IMG/VR virus record: IMGVR_UViG_3300020201_000063
Location: 1-35,005 of that record
DNA length: 35,005 bases
Reading direction: 5' to 3' (one strand)
Origin: a virus
Shown here: one piece after another, positions 13,298 through 21,771 of the stretch
How positions within the stretch are numbered: the stretch's first letter is position 1
Layout: each line of letters starts with the position of its first letter
Position numbers and translations under genes: made by a program
The notes under the pieces: model-generated
Told to the model about the DNA's origin: nothing
The model's input: only the letters and a program-made list of their open reading frames with translations
Databases searched by the model: none

Positions 13298-15970
13298 ATG
13301 GCAATATTAGGTGCAACCACTAATACCACTCTTAGCACAGCTAACGGTTTTGTGGTTAGTCACGCCTCTAATCTGGGTGTATTTAGTGCAACGCTTCTCT
13401 CTTTGTCTAGCTCAAGACAAATACCAATTACCTTCTCGGCGACTGGCAACCTCAAGTGGGTGGCGTTGTGTCTGCGTCCTGGTACTGGTTATTCAGTCAC
13501 CGTAGACTTTCAAGAGTTTGTAGCGTCAGTTTGGACTACTCGAATAAGCAGAACGCTTACTAGTGCCGAGCTTGGTAACTCAACGGTTCTCACAACAACA
13601 GCTCTAGCAGTCCCCTTTGTTTTCTCAAGCAGTTATGCCTACACCACCGCAGCGAGTACATGGAGACTTAACATCTCATCTAGCGGAGCTGGAACGCAGC
13701 CTACTCTTGTTACCTCAAACGGTACTAATCCTTTTTATGCGACTTTCTCAGAGACTACCGCTACTTTTGCTGATAACGATACGATTGTCTGTGGCAGAGG
13801 AGACATTGGCACGGTTACAGTAGACCAAACAGCTACAGTTGTTGGTGTTCTTGGTACTGGGGACGCAACACAGTCAGTTGCTTTGATTGCGTGTCGAAGT
13901 ACTGATGTCACGAATCAGGACTGTTTAATTTGGGGAACTGGTGGATCGTATACCCTCACGATTAGAGGCTGGGGTATACTTAGTCTATACGGTGGACTCA
14001 GGGCAGGTACATCTGGTAGTCCTATCACCATTACCAATAGAGGTAAGATCAGAATAGAAAATGCGACTCTTGGAACGGCAAGTAACACAGGGCTTAGAGG
14101 GTTAGGGCTTAATTCAGGATTGGTGCAAGAAGGATCTTCAGTTAATATCTTTGGACAACTCCCCACCGATCGCTATGCCTATCTCTCAGGTGCTCACACT
14201 TCAGGAGCTTCTTTTATCACTGTAGATAGAGACGTAAGTGCAGGAGCAGTAAAACCCTGGCTCAATGGAGACGTTATCTATGTAGGATATCGAGACGCGC
14301 TCACCACTACGGTGACAAAATACACGATCAGCACTATTTCAGGAACTCAAATTAACATCACAGGTACTCTGGCCGCTAACTATTTGGCAGGTGGGTTTGT
14401 CTTTAGAACGAACTTTACTGATTACGGCTTTGAAATTGAAAATGCAACATCAACTACATTCTTATCTACTGGTTTAACTTTTTATCCTCACTACTGGAAC
14501 ATTAAAGGATGTGCTTTACGCTCTATCGGCTGGACTGCACGAACCGCCACCACCGCTAATATTTATGAAGAGAATCTGACACGAAGGTCAATGCCAACCA
14601 CTGATAGTAACTACATGTTTTTTCCCAACAACAGTAGTTTCTTTCTTCAGGCTTTATTCACGAAGTTCACTGGTGGAGCGGTGATTGATAATAATATTCT
14701 GGAGACTGGAGGCTTAATAAGTAACGGTACGGTTTTTTCATCTGTATATCCTTTTTATGTGCGAGGTAACTATCAAATGCCTTCTCTTGGAGGTACAGCG
14801 GTGATTCAGAATATCAATTATTACGAGAATAATATATTCGACAACTGTTATTTTACGAACGGTGGTAATGGTGGATACAACACAACGGGTGGCAGTTTCA
14901 AGGGGAATATCTTTCACAGTGGTGGAGGTTCAGGCACCATGATCTGGGGCATCAACTCTATTGTTAACCTGCAAGACACTGTGGGAAATGTTTTTCGGTC
15001 ACTACCAATTCCGATCACCCTTTCTAACTTGGCGGTAAACTCGCTTATTAAAGAGTCAGTATGGGTATCAGTAGGTGCATCAGACATTAACCCCTCGGCT
15101 GGCTCATTTTTTACTAACTTTGGCTTTTCTAACGCAACAGGGAGTCCTACCTTTTCTGTTGCGAACCAATCAAGCTGGGCACCTAATTCGACCTTTTCTT
15201 TCGAGGATTACAACAACGTGGCTGGGGATAACCGTGTGTATAAGACAGAAGGTATTATCTTTTCAACAGGTTTTGGCTTAGCAGATACTACGGCTTTGAA
15301 GGCGAATAATTCTTGGGGTGTGGCTGTAGCAGGGGAAAAATCGGTTAAGTTTAGCCCATCTAAACCTTTATCATTACTAACTTATCAAGATAATAATGGC
15401 TCATCTTTAATTGGTAATTCGCAAAACCTAGACTGTAGTGTTTCTATATATATAAAAATCAACAACGCAACGTTTTATGCTGGTGTTCATACAAAGCCAA
15501 CCCTTCGAGTAACCTACGACAACACTACCGTTATAACGAATGTGGCATCAGGCACAACAGCAGGGCAGATACTACAAGTATCTTTCACGCCTACTACTAC
15601 AGTGCCTAAAATAACCGTTCAGCTCGAGATGCAAACAGATGCTACAGGCACAAATAGAGACGTGTATGTAGGCAAAGTGGTAATAAGAAACGGTTCTGGA
15701 GTGGTGATTGATACACAGAAACTCGATGCTTTTGACGATTATGGAATACCACTTGCTAGCTCAAGAACATTACCTACTGCAGATAATGTATGGAACGCTG
15801 TCTCTGTTAACAATGATTTTGCTGGCACGATGGGCAGGTCTCTGAACGATTCCACTAATAGCAAAGTCTGGGGCTATCAAACAAGTAACGTCGAGTTTAC
15901 GAATACTGGGACTGCAGGGAGACTTTTAAATAAAGCGTTAAGTGTCCTAAAGTTTCTCGGTCTAAAATAA
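13298..15970 (+). CDS. Large beta-rich tail fibre or spike-like protein
   Basis: An 890-residue protein rich in Thr, Ser, Gly and Asn and low in charge. The N-terminal 150 residues look like a beta sandwich. Residues about 165-520 have solenoid-like runs (SYTLTIRGWGILSLYGGL, SPITITNRGKIRIENATLG, VIDNNILETGGLISNG) suggestive of a right-handed beta helix as in tailspikes and pectate lyases. A later part (about 650-810) looks like a carbohydrate-binding-type sandwich (VSIYIKINNATFYAGV). No catalytic motif is identifiable. It is the best candidate for a receptor-binding or depolymerase-type protein. It is not a tape measure: no long helices are present. Confidence 0.6.
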   Translation: MAILGATTNTTLSTANGFVVSHASNLGVFSATLLSLSSSRQIPITFSATGNLKWVALCLRPGTGYSVTVDFQEFVASVWTTRISRTLTSAELGNSTVLTTTALAVPFVFSSSYAYTTAASTWRLNISSSGAGTQPTLVTSNGTNPFYATFSETTATFADNDTIVCGRGDIGTVTVDQTATVVGVLGTGDATQSVALIACRSTDVTNQDCLIWGTGGSYTLTIRGWGILSLYGGLRAGTSGSPITITNRGKIRIENATLGTASNTGLRGLGLNSGLVQEGSSVNIFGQLPTDRYAYLSGAHTSGASFITVDRDVSAGAVKPWLNGDVIYVGYRDALTTTVTKYTISTISGTQINITGTLAANYLAGGFVFRTNFTDYGFEIENATSTTFLSTGLTFYPHYWNIKGCALRSIGWTARTATTANIYEENLTRRSMPTTDSNYMFFPNNSSFFLQALFTKFTGGAVIDNNILETGGLISNGTVFSSVYPFYVRGNYQMPSLGGTAVIQNINYYENNIFDNCYFTNGGNGGYNTTGGSFKGNIFHSGGGSGTMIWGINSIVNLQDTVGNVFRSLPIPITLSNLAVNSLIKESVWVSVGASDINPSAGSFFTNFGFSNATGSPTFSVANQSSWAPNSTFSFEDYNNVAGDNRVYKTEGIIFSTGFGLADTTALKANNSWGVAVAGEKSVKFSPSKPLSLLTYQDNNGSSLIGNSQNLDCSVSIYIKINNATFYAGVHTKPTLRVTYDNTTVITNVASGTTAGQILQVSFTPTTTVPKITVQLEMQTDATGTNRDVYVGKVVIRNGSGVVIDTQKLDAFDDYGIPLASSRTLPTADNVWNAVSVNNDFAGTMGRSLNDSTNSKVWGYQTSNVEFTNTGTAGRLLNKALSVLKFLGLK

Positions 15971-16009
15971 ATGTTATTATCAATTATATTTAAAATAAAC
16001 AACTAGACT

Positions 16010-16507
16010 ATGCGAAACATCATTAGTTCCGAGGGTGATTACAACGAATGGGCACTGAAAGTGGCCGAACTAAAAGAGCAGAACAAACAATTCACAGCTG
16101 AGAATACTTCACTACTCGAAAGAGTAGAAGGGAATCAGGTTATCTTTAATGCTTCACAGAAGCAAGTAGATGATCTTGAGAATAGAACGAGGGTACTACA
16201 ACTGGAAGTATCACAATTTGAAGCCGAGAAACAAGTTAAAGATAACGAGGTTAGTGTGAAACAGTTAGAGTTAGAGGCTATTAATAAGAGTCTAACAGAA
16301 ATTGGTCAAAAGTTAGTTTTAACAGAGCATAAACTACTCGATCTGGATAAGGAAATCTCTAGCAAGACATACGAACTAACAGAGCGTGAGAAAAGTGTAA
16401 AGATGAATGAGGTTACATTATCTGACTACAAGCGTGAACTCGATCTCCAGAAGGGCTTACTAGAAAAAAGAGAAAGAATTTTAATTATGGAAGCACAGGC
16501 GAAGTAA
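16010..16507 (+). CDS. Coiled-coil protein, copy 2 of the duplicated pair
   Basis: A 165-residue protein, charged and heptad-rich throughout (LKEQNKQFTAENTSLLERVE onward). Its C-terminal 50 residues (ELTEREKSVKMNEVTLSDYK, then RELDLQKGLLEKRERILIM) are clearly related to the protein at 12179-12688; the N-terminal part is more diverged. It is followed 1 nt later by the IDG-type protein. The ATG at 16010 has no Shine-Dalgarno, only an A-rich leader. Confidence 0.7.
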   Translation: MRNIISSEGDYNEWALKVAELKEQNKQFTAENTSLLERVEGNQVIFNASQKQVDDLENRTRVLQLEVSQFEAEKQVKDNEVSVKQLELEAINKSLTEIGQKLVLTEHKLLDLDKEISSKTYELTEREKSVKMNEVTLSDYKRELDLQKGLLEKRERILIMEAQAK

Positions 16508-16508
16508 T

Positions 16509-17825
16509 ATGCCTACTGAGCAACAGCATACAAAACTGATAGACGGTCTTAATGCTAACGTCTGGGCAACAATCTCTCAGAGAGGCGCCAAGGGGGTAGT
16601 TTCAACGGAGTTAGTAGATGCTTCTGGTAATCCTATTACTTCATTTGGGGGCGGTACTCAATATGTAGAGGGCGCTACAAGTGCCTCAATGACTGGTACA
16701 GTGGCTATGGGCGAGTCGACAGGGAATGCAATTCAGCCTCTCCAGTTGGATGGATCTAATAATCTGAAAGTTAATATTGCTGCTGGTAGCTCTTCAGGTA
16801 CCCAATACACCGAGGATGCAGTAGCTGCAACTGATCCGATTGGTACGGCATTAAATTTAATTAGAGCAGATGCGCTAGGTGCGGCTGTCAGTGCAGATGG
16901 TGACAATGTCGCTGCAAGAGGAACTGGTAAAGGTGAATTATATGTAAAGCATGTAGACTCTATCCCTATTACAGATAACTCTGGTTCGCTAACAGTCGAT
17001 GCACCAGTTGGCACGCCTGCTTTTGTTAGGCTGTCTGATGGTACTTCTGCAATAGCGACATTGCCTATTTCAGTTGCAAGTGTCCCGAGTCACCCTGTTA
17101 CTAACGCAGGTACTTTCGCAGTACAAGAGAACGGCGCATCACTCACCGCCTTGCAATTACTCGATAATATCGTATCTGGTGCAGGAGCAAATATTAGCCA
17201 GATGAATGGCGTGGCAGTGACAATGGGTAACGGCGGCTCTGGAACTGGTGTTCAAAGGGTTACAATGGCGAGTGATTCTACTGGTATATTAGCAACTGTG
17301 ACAACTGTGTCCACAGTTACTACTGTTTCAACTCTAACAGGTGCAAGTGTTGCACACGACGGCGTTGACTCTGGCAATCCACACAAGATGGGGGCAAGAG
17401 CTACCAATGTTGATATAGCTGCAGTGGCTAATAACGATAGGACAGATCTGGTTGCCACGTTAACAGGTAAACAGATTGTGCAGCCTTACGCTGCACCAGA
17501 GAACTATATAAGTGGCAACATTACCAGTGCTATGACTGGGACTACATCGACTTTATTAATAGCAGCGCCTGGTGCTGGTCTTAGAAATAATATTACTAAT
17601 ATAACAGTGTCTAATGCCCATGCTACAGTAGGGACTGATATTATCTTTCAAGATGGTGATGGCGGCACGGTACTAACATTATCACCTGCTGGCGCTAATT
17701 ATGGCGGTGCTGCAATTAGTTTTAATGTGGCGTTAAGACAATCTCTTAACACAGCCTTATTTTGCGCAAATGTGACAACAGGCGCTAGCACTAAGGTGTC
17801 AGTAGTAGGTTACAGATCTGCTTAA
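16509..17825 (+). CDS. Appendage protein with IDG-type N-terminus, copy 2 (long)
   Basis: A 438-residue protein. Residues 9-50 (KLIDGLNANVWATISQRGAK, then GVVSTELVDASGNPITSFGG) match the 117-residue protein at 12692. A central region, LNLIRADALGAAVSADGDNV then AARGTGKGELYVKHVD, is a type often seen in phage virion fibres. A Val/Thr/Ser repeat (ILATVTTVSTVTTVSTLTGA) forms a linker, and the last 100 residues form a beta domain ending SVVGYRSA. Likely a neck, head or tail fibre. It is not enzymatic by any visible motif. Confidence 0.65.
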   Translation: MPTEQQHTKLIDGLNANVWATISQRGAKGVVSTELVDASGNPITSFGGGTQYVEGATSASMTGTVAMGESTGNAIQPLQLDGSNNLKVNIAAGSSSGTQYTEDAVAATDPIGTALNLIRADALGAAVSADGDNVAARGTGKGELYVKHVDSIPITDNSGSLTVDAPVGTPAFVRLSDGTSAIATLPISVASVPSHPVTNAGTFAVQENGASLTALQLLDNIVSGAGANISQMNGVAVTMGNGGSGTGVQRVTMASDSTGILATVTTVSTVTTVSTLTGASVAHDGVDSGNPHKMGARATNVDIAAVANNDRTDLVATLTGKQIVQPYAAPENYISGNITSAMTGTTSTLLIAAPGAGLRNNITNITVSNAHATVGTDIIFQDGDGGTVLTLSPAGANYGGAAISFNVALRQSLNTALFCANVTTGASTKVSVVGYRSA

Positions 17826-17851
17826 TATAGCTATTAAAGGTATAAGAAATA

Positions 17852-18811
17852 ATGGTATTTGATAAAACATGGTTTATAAAAAACCAGAACGCCTTACTAC
17901 TCTTTGCAAATTCTTTTATTGGGCATTTGGTACTCCGTATAGATAGTAGGCAAAGGATTGATGCAATTCTACCTAACGCAATCTTTACTTTTGGGGATAA
18001 CGGAAATGTAAAGGGTGTATTTAGAACGCATGATAAATACTCGAAACGATTGTATTATGGCCTTAAACCTTTTTGGCAGGTCCTACACACTCTGGATATA
18101 TTATTTAGTAAACTGGGAGCTAATATCAACTTTGGTTTTGATACGTTAACTGCTTATCCAGCTGCTGGTTCTGGGGGTACTACGGTGGACGGATATACAG
18201 CAAGAGTGTCTATAGACGAGACATTTGCAACTATCAGGGCTGGTGCTGGGAACCAAGCTGTCAAAACAACAACATTCGACTCTGTTACTAGACTTGCTGG
18301 GTCTACAACATCAAATCAATTTGCTGGGCTAAATCGTCCAATCTACACGTTTGATACCACTATAGTAAGTGGTACTATTAATTCCTCAACATTCTCACTA
18401 TTTATAGATGGAAAACAGAATGGTGTGGGTGACGATGGTCTACATGTGGTAAGCGCAACACCTGCAAGTAATAACGACTTAGTCAACGCAGACTTTACCA
18501 CACTGGGTTCTACCACATTTGGTTCGGTCACTTACGCAGGTGTTACAACTGGTGCTTATGTTGATATAACACTAAATGCGAACGGCAGGGCTAATGTTAC
18601 ACTTGGAGGCATTAGTAGATTTGGTGCTAGGGGTGCTTGGGATTTTAATAATTCGTTTACTGGGGTATGGGCAAGTGGTGGGGAATCAAGACTGCTAGGG
18701 TATTACGCTGATGAGGCTGGAACGTCCCGTGATCCGAAGCTCTTTGTAGATTACACACCTGCTGGCGGAGTTCTTCCTAGGCGCTTGGGTCTATTGGGGG
18801 TGGGACGATGA
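17852..18811 (+). CDS. DNRLRE-like virion protein
   Basis: A 319-residue protein. The first 110 residues are a distinct, more hydrophobic domain (MVFDKTWFIKNQNALLLFAN onward). From about 115 a DNRLRE/carbohydrate-binding-like sandwich follows: SIDETFATIRAGAG, PIYTFDTTIVSGTINSSTFS, DDGLHVVSATPASN and LTLNANGRANV-like strands, ending PKLFVDYTP. Such domains occur in phage tail proteins and bacterial surface proteins and are thought to act in adhesion. It ends with a basic, Gly/Leu-rich tail. No signal peptide. Confidence 0.6.
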   Translation: MVFDKTWFIKNQNALLLFANSFIGHLVLRIDSRQRIDAILPNAIFTFGDNGNVKGVFRTHDKYSKRLYYGLKPFWQVLHTLDILFSKLGANINFGFDTLTAYPAAGSGGTTVDGYTARVSIDETFATIRAGAGNQAVKTTTFDSVTRLAGSTTSNQFAGLNRPIYTFDTTIVSGTINSSTFSLFIDGKQNGVGDDGLHVVSATPASNNDLVNADFTTLGSTTFGSVTYAGVTTGAYVDITLNANGRANVTLGGISRFGARGAWDFNNSFTGVWASGGESRLLGYYADEAGTSRDPKLFVDYTPAGGVLPRRLGLLGVGR

Positions 18812-18879
18812 TAAGCACAAGAAATTGATATCTTGTAGACAAAACAGTAGAATGAGTTAATTAACCTAGATGACGCACG

Positions 18880-18990
18880 ATGGATAACCCAACTGCAGAA
18901 AAAGAAAAGGTGTCTCTATTAGCGCAGGATAAACCTTTAACAGTAGGGGAGAAGTGGGCGAGATTAGATCGGTTACTAGAAAAGCTCTGA
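18880..18990 (+). CDS. Tiny hypothetical protein, 36 residues
   Basis: The ATG at 18880 opens MDNPTAEKEKVSLLAQDKPL, then TVGEKWARLDRLLEKL, and stops at TGA. It is charged and helical at its end, consistent with a short oligomerising helix. It fills part of the 246-bp gap between the DNRLRE-like and LTDY genes; the rest of the gap shows no other frame of note. There is no clear ribosome binding site, so it is only probable. Confidence 0.4.
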   Translation: MDNPTAEKEKVSLLAQDKPLTVGEKWARLDRLLEKL

Positions 18991-19057
18991 CTTCTACAGA
19001 CTGAACACGGTACGGTTTTATGTCCTGTTATGCGGATAGAGGCACGTTCAACAGACT

Positions 19058-19243
19058 ATGCCAACACTAACTGACTACACTACGACATCTACAACACTAA
19101 CAGACTACGCAGGCGTGAATCCCATGTGGTGCTCTAATGATTATTGGTGCAACGTCTCATTTTGGTGCCTAGACTTTGCCTCACCTTTAACTGATTACTC
19201 TGGATCTTCTACTAATCTAACCGATTACACATATGGCAGCTAG
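19058..19243 (+). CDS. LTDY and Trp-Cys repeat mini-protein
   Basis: A 61-residue protein built of repeats. LTDY occurs four times, as LTDYTTTSTTLTDYAG near the start and LTDYSGSSTNLTDYTYG at the end. These flank a central WCSNDYWCNVSFWC section with three Trp-Cys pairs at six-residue spacing. An in-frame TAG lies just upstream, so the ATG is the first possible start. The end overlaps the next gene by 11 nt. Repeated aromatic turns of this kind suggest a small beta-structured virion part; function unknown. Confidence 0.6.
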   Translation: MPTLTDYTTTSTTLTDYAGVNPMWCSNDYWCNVSFWCLDFASPLTDYSGSSTNLTDYTYGS

Positions 19244-20132
19244 TTTTCCAATAAGCATAGTAACACACAGTGATTTGATTTGTGGGGACGCTAGACTCCC
19301 TAAAGATCAGGTTAATGATGTCTTTGATGAGGTCATCGCTATCGAGGCAGCACTTGGTATTCCTGGAAGTGCCGTAGCCTCTAGTTTGGATTATGTGGTT
19401 AAGAATACTGTAGGAGGACATAGGCATAGTGGGGCAGATAGTCGCAAAGTCTTAGCTACTAATCTAGATGTGGCTTCTTTGACCTCTAATCAGTTACTAA
19501 GAGTAAGTAGTGGTGGAACTGCCGTAGAATCTAGTGGCAAGATAGCACCAGTTGGCGTGATTATAGGTGATACAGACACTCAGACTCTAACGAGCAAGAC
19601 ACTGACTCAGCCAACAGTAACTTTAAAACAGAGTACCACGCCAACACCCACCGCAGAGGGAGATATACAATGGGATACAGATGACAATGCTTTAATGATT
19701 GGAGATGGGGTCAATACCTTACGAACCGACTTTGGTGTATGGAGGACTTGGGTTCCCACGTTTACTAATCTTTCTGGGGGGACGTTGAACTCTGCAAGAT
19801 ATGCCCAACATGGGAGGACAGTGCACATTATGATCACCTACACTCTAGGAGGAGCTGGGGTATCAGGCTCCGTATCTTTTACGCCACCTATTAACCTTAA
19901 TAGTAATTGGGCTAGTGTAGTTGGGTTCGCGCCAATCGGTCATGTGGGTATTGAGGATTTTGGGACTACCACCTACCTCGGCGTGGTTGGAGTATTAAGT
20001 GTGTCATCGTTGCGTTTGTACGTCCTTAACTCTGCTAGTACATACACAACCGAGAATCAATTATCTGCCACAGTACCAATGACTTTTGCAACTAGTGATA
20101 AGTTATTTATAACTGGTACCTATGAAATTTAA
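19233..20132 (+). CDS. Putative tail fibre protein
   Basis: A 299-residue protein. An N-terminal attachment-like region (DLICGDARLPKDQVNDVFDE, GGHRHSGADSRKV) leads to the fibre-typical GVIIGDTDTQTLTSKTLTQP (about 110-130), then EGDIQWDTDDNALMIGDGVN. The last 110 residues form a beta domain (TWVPTFTNLSGGTLNSARYA onward) like the C-terminal heads of short tail fibres. Proteins with the TQTLTSKTL motif are common in phage tail regions and appear in receptor-binding or fibre genes. Confidence 0.65.
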   Translation: MAASFPISIVTHSDLICGDARLPKDQVNDVFDEVIAIEAALGIPGSAVASSLDYVVKNTVGGHRHSGADSRKVLATNLDVASLTSNQLLRVSSGGTAVESSGKIAPVGVIIGDTDTQTLTSKTLTQPTVTLKQSTTPTPTAEGDIQWDTDDNALMIGDGVNTLRTDFGVWRTWVPTFTNLSGGTLNSARYAQHGRTVHIMITYTLGGAGVSGSVSFTPPINLNSNWASVVGFAPIGHVGIEDFGTTTYLGVVGVLSVSSLRLYVLNSASTYTTENQLSATVPMTFATSDKLFITGTYEI

Positions 20133-20153
20133 CTAAATAGAATATATTAAATT

Positions 20154-21086
20154 ATGAGTTTGACTTTATTAGAGATGAAGAGAAGAGCAGGGAAGATTCT
20201 GCAGATCTACTCTACAGCAGGTGGGTGGTTGACTAATCGAGGAGTAGCAGAGGTCGATATTGAGGAGATCGCAAACGACACATATAGGAACGACATCTTT
20301 CCGTTATTCGCTCCACACAATCCGTCTGATTTTAGAAGAGTTGGCTATGCAGACAACTGGGTTGCAAATGGAACTGTATCGGCATCTAGCACGGCATCCA
20401 CACTGGTAGCGACCACTGCAATCTTTAACGCTTCTATGGTTGGGCTAACGGTAAACAATAGCACTGATAGTGTTAGTGCAGTAATTACAGCATTTACCAG
20501 TACTACAACCGTAACAGTAGATGTAGTGATTGGAGATACTTGGGACGGCAACAGTATTTTTGTACTAGGCAAAGAGTTTAGTTTTGGGGGAGATGGGAGT
20601 GATATATGGATGATCGAAACTGTAGCGGCTAAATATAGTGATACTGCGACATATAAAACAATCTTTAGTAAGGGTCTTAAGCACGATATATACCAACAGG
20701 GTAATGAGTCAGGGTCGGATGGTTATCCTGTATTTTACACAACTAATCTCACGGTAAATGGTATTGATGTTTTAGGAATAGGAATAGAACCAAGGTTTAA
20801 ATCAAAAATATCTCAGGCATTTGAAATAAACTACATACAATTACCAGCAGCGATGACTGATGCTTCCACGTTGAGGATACCTCATCTAGATCTGGCTTTA
20901 ATTGATGCTATGGTCAGCCGAGGATACGACTTGAAACAAGATAGTAAAAGAGCGCAGATGTGGTGGGATAGGTATGAAAAGAAAAGAATGGATGCATTTA
21001 TTAGATATGCTCCTAACTCATTTAATCCCACGATGGGAACAGCTCTACCTAGGCACATAAGTGCTATAGCAAGGAGAACAAGATAA
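20154..21086 (+). CDS. Neck or head-tail adaptor protein with inserted beta domain
   Basis: A 310-residue protein. The N-terminal helices (LLEMKRRAGKILQIYSTAGG, then DIEEIANDTYRND) and C-terminal helices (LDLALIDAMVSRGYDLKQDS, RAQMWWDRYEKKRMDAFIRY) resemble portal-adjacent adaptors (gp4 or tubular-A type) of short-tailed phages. Residues about 75-137 (STASTLVATTAIFNASMVGL, VVIGDTWDGNS) form a beta domain that recurs in the hub protein at 24809. It probably closes the portal and joins it to the tail hub. Confidence 0.6.
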   Translation: MSLTLLEMKRRAGKILQIYSTAGGWLTNRGVAEVDIEEIANDTYRNDIFPLFAPHNPSDFRRVGYADNWVANGTVSASSTASTLVATTAIFNASMVGLTVNNSTDSVSAVITAFTSTTTVTVDVVIGDTWDGNSIFVLGKEFSFGGDGSDIWMIETVAAKYSDTATYKTIFSKGLKHDIYQQGNESGSDGYPVFYTTNLTVNGIDVLGIGIEPRFKSKISQAFEINYIQLPAAMTDASTLRIPHLDLALIDAMVSRGYDLKQDSKRAQMWWDRYEKKRMDAFIRYAPNSFNPTMGTALPRHISAIARRTR

Positions 21087-21769
21087 TGGCTAATCTTTAC
21101 CAATTAATAAGGGACGTATCAGGTAAGGCCCAACTCAAGGGGGGGACAGACTATGCTAAGCAAAAAGAACTATACTCACGTCTTGGCTCGCCTCAAGGAA
21201 ATTACGCAGGTACAAGGGGTCAGAATATGTTCTTATTGCAACAGATTGCTAAGGGTAATTTCGGGCTAGGTCAAGCAGCGCCTGCGGCTCCTCAACAAGC
21301 AGGTACTCAAGCACTTGCAGGTACGGCGCCACAATTGAGAAAATCCTTCAATGAGGTTCTACCATTCGATACCGTCTTTAATGATAACTTGGTGACTGGA
21401 TTAGCTGAGTCTCAGATAAATCCAGAGATACAAAGACAGTCTTACGACTCCATGAACAACTTGAATCGTAATCTTGCGCAGAGTGGCGCTTATAGAACTG
21501 GTGGTGCTAATTATCAACGAGGATCATTATCAGACGCGTATGAAAGGCAGAGGAAGGAGCAAGTGGGACAATTCTCTGGACAGATTAAGAACTACGCAAC
21601 AGATTGGTATAATAGACAATACGAGGACTACAACAAGAATCCAGCTATGTTTGCGATGCCTTCTGTACCCTCTGCAAATGAGTTCTTAAAGACTAATCCA
21701 GGGTTAGCGCAACAGTATAATCAACAAACCAGTGCTCCAACTACTTATACTAATCCATATAAATTCTAA
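21086..21769 (+). CDS. Putative ejection (internal virion) protein 1
   Basis: A 227-residue protein rich in Gln, Asn, Ala and Tyr, with low-complexity stretches (GLGQAAPAAPQQAGTQALAG) and a charged helical middle (SLSDAYERQRKEQVGQFSGQ). It is first of three consecutive genes of similar composition placed between adaptor and hub, where P22-type phages carry gp7, gp20 and gp16 and T7-type phages carry internal core proteins. A good Shine-Dalgarno AAGGAG lies 9 nt before the ATG, which overlaps the adaptor stop. Confidence 0.5.
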   Translation: MANLYQLIRDVSGKAQLKGGTDYAKQKELYSRLGSPQGNYAGTRGQNMFLLQQIAKGNFGLGQAAPAAPQQAGTQALAGTAPQLRKSFNEVLPFDTVFNDNLVTGLAESQINPEIQRQSYDSMNNLNRNLAQSGAYRTGGANYQRGSLSDAYERQRKEQVGQFSGQIKNYATDWYNRQYEDYNKNPAMFAMPSVPSANEFLKTNPGLAQQYNQQTSAPTTYTNPYKF

Positions 21770-21771
21770 AG

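Noticed and set aside
13298-15970. The 890-residue protein as a tape-measure protein
   Set aside because: Its length would fit, but it is beta-rich, low in charge and lacks long helices or membrane segments; no tube or sheath genes are present either.
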